From Segatella buccae ATCC 33574 (GTDB lineage Bacteria; Bacteroidota; Bacteroidia; Bacteroidales; Bacteroidaceae): DNA of 64,000 nucleotides. Below, one piece after another: positions 46,002-53,770 of the stretch. The translations under genes were made by a program, and so were the position numbers. Numbering within the stretch: position 1 is the first letter of the stretch; each line of letters starts with the position of its first letter. The notes beneath the pieces are model-generated. The model did no database searches. It had not been told where the DNA came from and saw only the letters and a list, made by a program, of their open reading frames with translations. The stretch lies in contig NZ_GL586311.1 in assembly GCF_000184945.1 (NCBI RefSeq), positions 1,519,435 to 1,583,434 on the forward strand, read 5' to 3'.

Positions 46002-46613
46002 TTATTCTTTCTGTGTGGCAGTCAACTCCCAGGGCTCGATACTGCTGGTACGGCACTCGATGTTGACATTGCCTTGATAGATATGGAACTGCAACTCTCC
46101 TTTTATTTCAACATAGGCCTCGGGCTTGAAGAAGTCCTGCTGAATCGAGGTCGGAGAAAGGAAGCGAACCCAAACCCAGCCTTTCTTTTCTCCATCCTTG
46201 TCTTGCGAAACGCCGGAAAAGGTCTGGAACTTGTGCCCATTTTTGTTGGTACGTTCCGTAATCTCCCCTTTTATCTTACCTTTGAAATCGATAGACCCTG
46301 TGAGCGAGTCTGCTTCGGTGGACTTGACGATCTCTATTCCTTCATCGGTGCGGAGGTTATAATACGTACGGTCGTCTATCCGTCTGATATAGAGTGTACC
46401 GTTCATTCTCACCCTACGCCCGGTGGAATACCGCTCGGCAGTTTCCTTATTGCCGGGAGCGGAAACGAAGACTTGGAGCTCCGCGCCGGAACCATCGCTG
46501 CCGGCAATGGGGATGGTGATACTGAAAGAAATGAAGGACTTTCCGTCCTTACTCTGTTTCTCTACTGCAGAATTGCTGATGATTCCGCATGCTGTGACAT
46601 TGCATTTAATCAT
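46002..46613 (-). CDS. SSB-like protein with two OB-type halves
   Basis: 203 residues. The first half (MIKCNVTACGIISNSAVEKQ, FISFSITIPIAGSDGSG, VRMNGTLYIRRIDDRTYYNL) follows the SSB OB-fold pattern. The second half (GEITERTNKNGHKFQTFSGV, AYVEIKGELQFHIYQGNVNI) looks like a second OB fold. Together they suggest a tandem single-strand-binding protein. It is within the transfer operon, between the hydrolase and the ArdC-like gene, whereas the classical ssb (22871) is in the accessory region. Confidence 0.65.
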   Translation of the reverse strand: MIKCNVTACGIISNSAVEKQSKDGKSFISFSITIPIAGSDGSGAELQVFVSAPGNKETAERYSTGRRVRMNGTLYIRRIDDRTYYNLRTDEGIEIVKSTEADSLTGSIDFKGKIKGEITERTNKNGHKFQTFSGVSQDKDGEKKGWVWVRFLSPTSIQQDFFKPEAYVEIKGELQFHIYQGNVNIECRTSSIEPWELTATQKE

Positions 46614-46642
46614 ATTACTCGTTATTTTGGTGAATTGTTTGT

Positions 46643-48097
46643 CTAAGTTCGCCGGATGGCGTTTGTCTGCTGTTCTTCGGGAAGTTCGGAATCGAAATTC
46701 AAAGAGGCTGTCTGGGCAAGCCGTTTGACATTGATACTTTCCCTGTCCCTTCTAAGGGTGGCAGCTTCTTTTGTCTCTTTGTTTTCTTTTGCCTCTTTGG
46801 AGGTTTGGGACTCGCCCATGTCTTCGTCTCCCTGTTTCAAATCTTGGGCAAGCGTCAGAATGCTCATGAAAAGGGTTGAGATAAGATTGGAGACAGGATT
46901 TCCGCTGGACAGCCCTGCACTATCGCCATTCTTGTTCATCAGATATTCCAACCATCTGTTAGGATCGTCTGATTTGGTGATATTGGCAAGCAACATTTGT
47001 GTTTGGGTATCCATAGGCGGCCCTTCGATACCGGTGGCCGGAGTATTGTTGTATGCCATTTGAGAGGAATAGCGTGCCGCTAAGTTCTGTCCGCCTTTGT
47101 TCAACACTGTCGGGAGATTTCCACGGAACGAGAGCTCGGCAATGTATTCTGCCGGATCATAACTCTGGAGTGTTCCCTGGGCATTATAGAACTTGGTCTC
47201 AAAATGGAGGTGTGGCCCGGTCGAGCGTCCTGTATTACCGGAATAGCCCAGTTGCATCCCTGCATTGACGGCATCACCGACCTTAACACCAATCTCACTA
47301 AGGTGCATATAGGTACACTGAAGACGGCTGCCGTCAGAACGGCTGTATTCCACGGTAATCATGTTACCGGCAGCACCATTGTTGGGCTTGACGGCGATGA
47401 CCCTGCCGTTATCTTCTGTTCCATAAACGGGAAGATACTTGCCGCCAGTGCTAAGGTCTATGCCGCTATGATGATGTCCGGGGCGGTTCTCTCCATACAC
47501 TCCCGTTACCTTCAAACCTTCCAAGTTGATGGGCATGCACCAACTCCCTTGGAGAGGCGTGAGGAGAATACCGGCAGGGACGGCTTGCGGGGTGTCGGGC
47601 TGACGGCCTCTCATGTAACCTATCTGCAAACCTTGCTGCTGTGCATTCTGTACGGCGAGACGGTCGAATTTGTCTAATCCGTATTTACAGATTAGACTTT
47701 CTACGCTGTCTACATAATTGCTTGCCGTGGCGTAACCACCGGCCTTGATGCCTTTTATCCAACCCAAGTGATCTGTACTGTCCGTGGGACAACAACGCAG
47801 ATAGCGGGGTTGGAGTAAGGTGGCAGAGTGATCGCTAAGACTTTGCCCCACGTTGTCGTAGGAACGAAAAGCTTCATGCGCTTGGTCATCGTCATAGTAA
47901 CTCACCCGGCCTGTCCACGATGAACCCTTTTTGATACCGAAGAAATTGTTATCGTTCCGAGCGAGGGCAGAGGTGCCCCATGAACTCTCGATAGCCATCT
48001 GGGCGAGAATGACAGAAGCGGGAATGCCGTACTTAATCTGCTGCTCCATGGCATGAGGAGCATATCTGTTGATGAAATCAGAGGTGGATATGGCCAT
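46643..48097 (-). CDS. bifunctional wall hydrolase: GH73 glucosaminidase then M23 peptidase
   Basis: 484 residues. The N-terminal GH73 domain (YAPHAMEQQIKYGIPASVI, catalytic Glu in AIESSWG, WIKGIKAGGYATASNY) is followed near residue 190 by an M23 domain with HHSGIDL and GPHLHFE zinc motifs. A polar, Lys/Glu-rich tail (SKEAKENKETKEAATLRRD) ends the protein. No classical signal peptide is seen, unlike the other hydrolase, so export may occur through the mating channel itself. It is the reverse domain order of the 40667-41680 product. Confidence 0.88.
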   Translation of the reverse strand: MAISTSDFINRYAPHAMEQQIKYGIPASVILAQMAIESSWGTSALARNDNNFFGIKKGSSWTGRVSYYDDDQAHEAFRSYDNVGQSLSDHSATLLQPRYLRCCPTDSTDHLGWIKGIKAGGYATASNYVDSVESLICKYGLDKFDRLAVQNAQQQGLQIGYMRGRQPDTPQAVPAGILLTPLQGSWCMPINLEGLKVTGVYGENRPGHHHSGIDLSTGGKYLPVYGTEDNGRVIAVKPNNGAAGNMITVEYSRSDGSRLQCTYMHLSEIGVKVGDAVNAGMQLGYSGNTGRSTGPHLHFETKFYNAQGTLQSYDPAEYIAELSFRGNLPTVLNKGGQNLAARYSSQMAYNNTPATGIEGPPMDTQTQMLLANITKSDDPNRWLEYLMNKNGDSAGLSSGNPVSNLISTLFMSILTLAQDLKQGDEDMGESQTSKEAKENKETKEAATLRRDRESINVKRLAQTASLNFDSELPEEQQTNAIRRT

Positions 48098-48140
48098 GTT
48101 TCTGATAATGTGTCATGTCTGATGATTACTGCATTATTCC

Positions 48141-51100
48141 TTATCTGCGAAAGGTACTTTCTCTCCGGGTGGTCTCTGCCTCCTTTTCGGTAGCCGTTTC
48201 AGAAATCGATTCTGAAGTTCCTTCTGCAGTTTTCTCTTCTGCACCCTGTTCCTTTTTAACGGTTTCTGTCGAAGTTGACCGTGCTGCCATACTTGTGGAT
48301 TGCTCCTTCTGCACATCTTCTTTGAGCAAAGGAGCAAAGACAACAGCGGCAACAGCTTTCTTGTAGGCTGACATGTCATCTGCCAACCACATCTTGTCCC
48401 ACTGTGCCTTGGTGATTTCTTTCTTCATGAACTTACCGTCAATGGTGGCCATGACATATTTCTTGCTTGGGTCTTCCCTGTCTTTCGTAATGGTCGGACG
48501 CTCTATCTTGCTCATGTCTACATTAGAAACTTTAGGCATGATAAGATCTACCTTGATTTCTGGATGCAGCTTGGCAACGGAGTAGTATTTCTGTGCAAGG
48601 GCATTGTGTATATCCATCTGTTTGTCCGTTCCCCTGACATCGAAGTACAGCTTCTTGTGGGTGTCATTGGGATAGACGGAGAACGAAGGCTCGTTCTCTG
48701 CCTTGAAGAAAAAGGCATACTGTCCCTTCTCGTCACGGATAGGCGTGAAAATCTCAATCTTTGGCAAGGCTGCTGCCGCAATCTGCGGTTTCACATCTAT
48801 ATCTCTATGCTGACTGAACTCATATTGTCTCAACCGGTCTACGGAAACGGTCTTATCCTTATAGTAGTCGTCAGGCTCTTTGAGTCCTAAAGCACCACCG
48901 GCATTATAGAACTTGACATCAGTGATGCCCTCGTGTCCTAATGCTATCTTGATACGATCTTTGCGAATGCCCGAGATCTCTACGTTGTCTTCAAGAGAAG
49001 CCCCTTCAGGAAGAATGACATCGGCTGAACCTTTTGCCGTATCTCTGACAATGACGATTTCTTTTGAATCTATATCCGGGAGCTTAGCCAAATCGGTGGA
49101 AATCTGATATTGTCTCTCACTGACGGCCAAGTCTTTCAGGGGCAAGTCCTTACGAATATCTTCGTACTTGACAATCTGCTTCTGCATGTGCTTATCGATG
49201 GACTCGACGGCATTGTTGACATCTTTCTCCAACAGTCCAAGCAATTTGGGATTTTCCTTGATCTCGCGTTGCCAATAGTCGATATGTTGCATACTTTCTT
49301 TTGAAAGGCTTGCAGGAAGCCCCTGGCGTGCCATCAGGATTCCGGCAGATAGGTCTTGAACAAATCTCTCGTATTTCGCATCGTCGTTGGGGAGAAGATT
49401 ATTGCGCCCCAGGCGGTCTAAACGCTGCTCGCTGCCTGTGGCTGCTACAATGGCACGGTAAATGTCATTGGCTTTCGCAATGGCGGCCTGCCGGCTGTTG
49501 CCGCTATCCTTATCCGTCATGCCGCTGACAATGATCTTGTCGGCTTGTTTGTCGTATTCTGCATCTTGCAGCACCATGACGCGTTCATAACCTATTCCTG
49601 CGGAATTGGCTACGGTCTGGGCGGTTGAATAAGCCTTGTTCAACACGTCCTTTTCGTTGGCTACTCTTCTTATGAGTTCTGCACTGTCGAGGTTATCGGC
49701 AACGACAACCCACTGCTTGGCTTGAACGAGCTTTGGCAGGAAGTCGTCGATTCTGTCAAGAGGAAAACCCGTGGACTTGATTTTTTGGCCATCGACCTCT
49801 GTTTGCCCTACCGGTAAGCCTAATATCTTAGCAGCTCTGGTGGCATCATTACCGTAAATATGATACTGGTTATCGTCACGCGCAACGACAATGGCCGTTG
49901 GATGGTTTGATTTCAGCTTTTCGGAGAACTTTATCATACTTGTCACGCCCCGTTCGGAGAGTTCCTCATACTTGGCACCGGTCTCTTTCAGCAAATCACC
50001 GTACATCTGTTTGCCGGTCATAGAAGTCTGGTCAATATTGAAAATCTGCTGGGTCTGACGGCTATGGTGCTTGACATAGAGCGACTTCTCATCCTCGGGA
50101 AGTTTCTGATATTCACCCTTGGTGATAACCTCTTTAGTAGCAATATTCTGGTAATCCCAACGCGTCCAATTGAAAGGGAGTGCCTTCTCATTACTTCTGA
50201 CAGAATCGCCCGCATCCTTCAGCTCGTCGAAATAGGCATAAACATTGGAACGGTAGCCCTTCTGATCGGACTGAAGGTTCATCATCAGATTGTTATACGG
50301 AGTAATTGGTGTCTTTGCCCAAAGAAACTCTGCGTTGCTCTTGCCAGCCTTGTTCATCCACACGCCTTTGTTGCCCTTTGCCAGTTCCAAGGCTCCAAGC
50401 AGCAAGGCGGCATGCAGGAATATCTTGGACACTTGACCACCATCCTTGTCGTTTTTTCTATTCTCTTCCTCATGCCGTCTCTGTTCCTCGACTTCACGGC
50501 GACGCTCATCCTCTGCCTTACGGGCTTCATCGGCTTTCTTGACAGCCTCTTGCTTGGCTTGTGCTGCCTTCTGCCTCTTTTCATTCACGGCGGTTTGTTG
50601 TTCTTCGACGATCGGGGCGGCCATCTTTTCGGCTACACCCTTGGATACATGGTTCGTTTCCATAATATGTTCAGCTACACCGGCTAAATCGGTTTGTGGG
50701 TTACTGTCTTCGGACAGAGAGATGTTCTCTGTCGCGTCTTCTTTACTTTCCTCCATGCCAATTCCTTTGGCTAAAGCTCCAGAGAGATCATCATAATCGT
50801 CGGCAGAGTTGCCGGGGTTACGGTCAGGGTCAATATGTCTTTCCTGTGACTCTCGTAATTCTTCAGCCTTTTGTTCTTTCATATCTCCAACATTTTGATT
50901 TTCCGGCTCGGATGCAACAGCTTGTCTTTGGATTTCCAAAGGCGGTTGTTCATGCCCGGAATACACGGCAGGCGGAATGATGGTAGTCTTCGCTTTCTCG
51001 GAGAACAGAAACTCATCGCCATATGCGGCGGCTACGTTGGCATTATAAGCCGTAATGACCTGCTCCGCCTGCCTTATACGCTTTGCTATCTGTCTTGTTC

Positions 51101-52292
51101 TTTCATCATCAACAGAAAACGGATATTGTGCATTGATACTACTCCACTGCTCCGTAAGGTCATATAGGGTCTTACCCCTTGTCTTTGTTTCCGAAAGTTC
51201 TTCATCAAGCCCCTCCAAATTGCCGGCTTTGAGGGGAGTCTGGTTCAAGGCGATCCGCTGTTCGTCAACTTTTTCTATAATCATATCCGAGGCTTTGCCT
51301 ACGTCAGTCATGATGGTTGTAATGGTCTCGGGCTTGTCCCTAAGTCTGCTTAACCATCCACTTAGATAATTGGCGTTGTTCTCCAATATTTTTCTGTCAA
51401 AGCCCATGGTGCTGCCGACAAGGGCAGAAGTCATTTCTGCGATCAGTTCCTCATGGGCGTAGTTGTCTGTCCCTTGGGCACCGAATTTCCTGTCAAGCCG
51501 GCTCTCGTGTCCTGTCGAGTGGGCCATCTCGTGCAAAGCTGTGGAATAATACTCCATGCCGTCGTGATAGACTTCTTCAGGAGTTTTCCCAAGTTTGAAC
51601 TGTTCTTTCATCGGAAGAACAATGGTATCCGTCGATGGGCGGTAAAAGGCCTGGTCGGCAGGTTTGTCATATTGTATATTGGCATGCCACGCCTTTTGCT
51701 CGAACATACGGTCAAGGGCTTCGTTGACATACATCCCCTCGGTGTCTTTGACCTCTTGTTCGGGTGTTTGGAAACGTGCTACAATGGCATCATACCTCTT
51801 TTTATTGACCTCTTCAAGGTTGGTCTGGTCGATGTTGAAGACATGAAACATTTTAGGGAAAGGACGAACGTCCATCGTGGCACGTTCTTCCTGGGACATG
51901 GCGTTATAGTCTTCCTCTGACACCCTCTTGCCGTTTTCATCTTTGATGGATAAGCCCCACTTGAAGATGGGAACAGATTTCTCACCTGACTTGACATGGA
52001 GATTCTGCTCCTTGGCTTGCTTAAAGGTCATATAGACGGGTGTCTTGTATCCTTTCTCTGCCGTATTGAACATAAGAAAAAAAGAATTGCCACCGGAATA
52101 CGTCCGACCGCTGATATTCTGCGGTAGTCCCTGAATGGAACCGTTGACACCCATCCAACCTTTCTTCCAGTTGTTGGCATTGGCTTTCTTGATGATCTTA
52201 ACCATCATGTCTGCGAACTTCTTCAGAATTTCATCTGACTTATTCTTTCTTCCAGCGGAAGAGTTGCGATGCTTGTATTCAGTCTCGGCCAT
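48141..52292 (-). CDS. large ArdC-type antirestriction/metallopeptidase polyprotein
   Basis: 1383 residues, first gene of its operon. Residues about 20-150 are an ArdC N-terminal ssDNA-binding domain (NNWKKGWMGVNGSIQGLPQN, YSGGNSFFLMFN). A zincin metallopeptidase with HEMAHSTGH (His254-Glu255) follows, with HEELIAEMTSALVG completing the site. A low-complexity Lys/Glu/Arg linker precedes a second, diverged ArdC-N-like domain (about 640-775). The C terminus has modules related to DUF3945 (VMATIDGKFMKKEITKAQW). ArdC proteins bind incoming single strands and block restriction. Such large fusions are likely delivered with, or act on, transferred DNA; that last point is inference. Confidence 0.8.
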   Translation of the reverse strand: MAETEYKHRNSSAGRKNKSDEILKKFADMMVKIIKKANANNWKKGWMGVNGSIQGLPQNISGRTYSGGNSFFLMFNTAEKGYKTPVYMTFKQAKEQNLHVKSGEKSVPIFKWGLSIKDENGKRVSEEDYNAMSQEERATMDVRPFPKMFHVFNIDQTNLEEVNKKRYDAIVARFQTPEQEVKDTEGMYVNEALDRMFEQKAWHANIQYDKPADQAFYRPSTDTIVLPMKEQFKLGKTPEEVYHDGMEYYSTALHEMAHSTGHESRLDRKFGAQGTDNYAHEELIAEMTSALVGSTMGFDRKILENNANYLSGWLSRLRDKPETITTIMTDVGKASDMIIEKVDEQRIALNQTPLKAGNLEGLDEELSETKTRGKTLYDLTEQWSSINAQYPFSVDDERTRQIAKRIRQAEQVITAYNANVAAAYGDEFLFSEKAKTTIIPPAVYSGHEQPPLEIQRQAVASEPENQNVGDMKEQKAEELRESQERHIDPDRNPGNSADDYDDLSGALAKGIGMEESKEDATENISLSEDSNPQTDLAGVAEHIMETNHVSKGVAEKMAAPIVEEQQTAVNEKRQKAAQAKQEAVKKADEARKAEDERRREVEEQRRHEEENRKNDKDGGQVSKIFLHAALLLGALELAKGNKGVWMNKAGKSNAEFLWAKTPITPYNNLMMNLQSDQKGYRSNVYAYFDELKDAGDSVRSNEKALPFNWTRWDYQNIATKEVITKGEYQKLPEDEKSLYVKHHSRQTQQIFNIDQTSMTGKQMYGDLLKETGAKYEELSERGVTSMIKFSEKLKSNHPTAIVVARDDNQYHIYGNDATRAAKILGLPVGQTEVDGQKIKSTGFPLDRIDDFLPKLVQAKQWVVVADNLDSAELIRRVANEKDVLNKAYSTAQTVANSAGIGYERVMVLQDAEYDKQADKIIVSGMTDKDSGNSRQAAIAKANDIYRAIVAATGSEQRLDRLGRNNLLPNDDAKYERFVQDLSAGILMARQGLPASLSKESMQHIDYWQREIKENPKLLGLLEKDVNNAVESIDKHMQKQIVKYEDIRKDLPLKDLAVSERQYQISTDLAKLPDIDSKEIVIVRDTAKGSADVILPEGASLEDNVEISGIRKDRIKIALGHEGITDVKFYNAGGALGLKEPDDYYKDKTVSVDRLRQYEFSQHRDIDVKPQIAAAALPKIEIFTPIRDEKGQYAFFFKAENEPSFSVYPNDTHKKLYFDVRGTDKQMDIHNALAQKYYSVAKLHPEIKVDLIMPKVSNVDMSKIERPTITKDREDPSKKYVMATIDGKFMKKEITKAQWDKMWLADDMSAYKKAVAAVVFAPLLKEDVQKEQSTSMAARSTSTETVKKEQGAEEKTAEGTSESISETATEKEAETTRRESTFRR

Positions 52293-52316
52293 AATTTTTA
52301 TGATTATTGATTGTTA

Positions 52317-52383
52317 CAAAATAAGCGACTTAATGTCAAAAAAGCATCCTCAAAAAAAAGAAACTCTTATATTAACGTTTTCA
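52317..52383 (-). promoter_or_regulatory. shared transfer-regulon promoter, copy 4 (operon 52292-43422)
   Basis: On the minus strand: TGAAAACGTTAATATAAGAG (complement of 52364-52383), T-tract, then TTATTTTG (complement of 52317-52324; one mismatch to TAnnTTTG), again exactly 52 nt after the G of GTTAATATAA. Confidence 0.75.
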
Positions 52384-52552
52384 GAACCTTTTTTCAGCAT
52401 CGTGGCGGTTTTTGTGTTAAAAATGGCTCTTGTTTTTTTTGCGCAATCCAAGAAATCTGCCCTACCTGACTCTCTTTTGTTGGTCCTTCTATAACTAATC
52501 ATATAGCAGCAAGGCGAGAATAAAAGGCTGTTCCTTGAGTCAGCCATGCGGC

Positions 52553-52586
52553 AATACGTATATATGTATAGCCGTATATATGTATT
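52553..52586. repeat. AT-rich repeat/palindrome upstream of leader copy 4
   Basis: AATACGTATATATG and CGTATATATGTATT arms form an imperfect palindrome and at the same time a direct repeat of CGTATATATGTAT. It lies 53 nt before the leader copy. The rest of 52384-52552 shows nothing recognisable. Confidence 0.65.
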
Positions 52587-52638
52587 GGTAGCTATAAAGC
52601 AATATGTCTATATGTATTGAAGACACATCTTCTGATTT

Positions 52639-53026
52639 ACCTGCGGTGCTTATTTTACATTTAATTTTATCTATCTTTCCATTTCCGTTTCTGATTTCGA
52701 CCTCACTTTTCATCCGCTTGTTGTCATCTTCGACTTTTATTCTGCAAAGGTATCGCAGGCAGGGAACACGGCAAACACCGGAATGCTCCCTATTGGCGGA
52801 AAACTTTTCATGACCCTCCGAAATCAAAGATTGCGGTTTCCTGAAAACTTTTACCGGTCAATTCTTTGCCTTAGGTTCCCTTAATACCTGCGAGCTTACC
52901 TTGCACATAAAAGGTTCGAGATGACGGTTACACCGGAATGATAAAAAAAAGTTCGGGTCGAAGAAACGAAAAACCTAAAAAGGTTGAGAATCGGGATGCC
53001 CAGAATAAAATTTTAACTTCATAAAA
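52639..53026 (+). repeat. long leader repeat, copy 4
   Basis: About 388 bp from ACCTGCGGTG to TTCATAAAA. The opposite-strand promoter is the complement of 52745-52775 (TTTG, 19 nt, TACCTTTG); here leftward transcription would run toward the 52292 operon. It ends 9 nt before the ATG at 53035; its final 20 nt match copy 1 most closely. Confidence 0.92.
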
Positions 53027-53034
53027 ATAGGAAA

Positions 53035-53271
53035 ATGGAAAAGAAACTTATTTATTTGGTTTATCAGACAGATGCTTGGCACTCTGTCGAGACAAGAAAA
53101 CTTGTTTACATTGGTGAGAACTTGGAAGAAACTATCCGTAAGATGGTAGATTTCCTTTCATTAACCGAAGAGGATGCGAAACAGCTTAGCCAGTGGAGAC
53201 AGACTTCATGCAACAATAGGGACTTTGAAGTCATGATTGAACGCCAGTTCGTGAATGATTTTACCGTTTAA
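53035..53271 (+). CDS. hypothetical small protein behind leader repeat 4
   Basis: 78 residues, soluble, starting MEKKLIYLVYQTDAWHSVET, with a helical C-terminal half. ATG follows the repeat by 9 nt (AGGAAAATGG), the same context as the gene at 18959. Family not recognised. It is first in the cluster carrying the MutS-domain-like, methylase and HigBA genes. Confidence 0.65.
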   Translation: MEKKLIYLVYQTDAWHSVETRKLVYIGENLEETIRKMVDFLSLTEEDAKQLSQWRQTSCNNRDFEVMIERQFVNDFTV

Positions 53272-53289
53272 TTCAAAATAATAAAAAGT

Positions 53290-53754
53290 ATGAAAAAGAT
53301 ATTTGAACTTTATAAGGAGATAAAAGCAAAACATCCTGAACATTTACTGCTGATTGGGGATGGAGATTGTTACTTCCTGTTTGAAAAGGATGCCGTTGCC
53401 GGAAACAAGTGCCTTGGAACGGACATGCACTCCCGGTCGGACATTGCAGAAACCCCTGTTAATATTGTGGAATTTCCACATCATTGTCTTGACGCCTATT
53501 TGCCAAGATTGGTTCGTGATGGTTATAAGGTTGCTGTATGTGACACCAAAGATCTTGTGAGGTACAAAACAAAAGCAAGGGTGAAAGTTCTTACCGAAGC
53601 CGGCAAGTGGTATCTGGCAGAAATCAAGGGTCTTAAAGAGGGAACTATTGTCGAGGGTATATACAACCCTCTGAACAGGGCGTTCGACTTCTACTGGAAC
53701 GGTGAGGGGGCAATGCTTTGGATTGGCGAGAACGGAGAATTGATAAACGAATAA
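53290..53754 (+). CDS. stand-alone MutS domain-I homologue
   Basis: 154 residues. The first 90 residues follow the mismatch-recognition domain I of MutS: a helix with K-A-K-H-P, then a DGDCYFLFEKDAVAGNKCLG stretch (compare GDFYELF...DA...L), then EFPHHCLDAYLPRLVRDGYK and VAVCDTKDL (compare GIPYHA...YL..LV..G..VAICEQ). The MutS mismatch-wedge Phe-X-Glu is not evident. The remaining 60 residues form a separate strand-rich piece (VLTEAGKWYLAEIKGL, YWNGEGAMLWIGENG). No ATPase domains follow, so it cannot act as a full MutS. It lies between a small unknown and a DNA methylase in a leader-4 cluster. Confidence 0.7.
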   Translation: MKKIFELYKEIKAKHPEHLLLIGDGDCYFLFEKDAVAGNKCLGTDMHSRSDIAETPVNIVEFPHHCLDAYLPRLVRDGYKVAVCDTKDLVRYKTKARVKVLTEAGKWYLAEIKGLKEGTIVEGIYNPLNRAFDFYWNGEGAMLWIGENGELINE

Positions 53755-53770
53755 TTTAAAATAAGACAAG

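Noticed and set aside
18645..52827. Open frames on the minus strand inside leader cassettes (starting M-I-S-E-G-H-E-K in three copies)
   Set aside because: They cross the internal promoter, vary in length through frame changes between copies and have no ribosome-binding site; conservation is explained by the DNA repeat itself.
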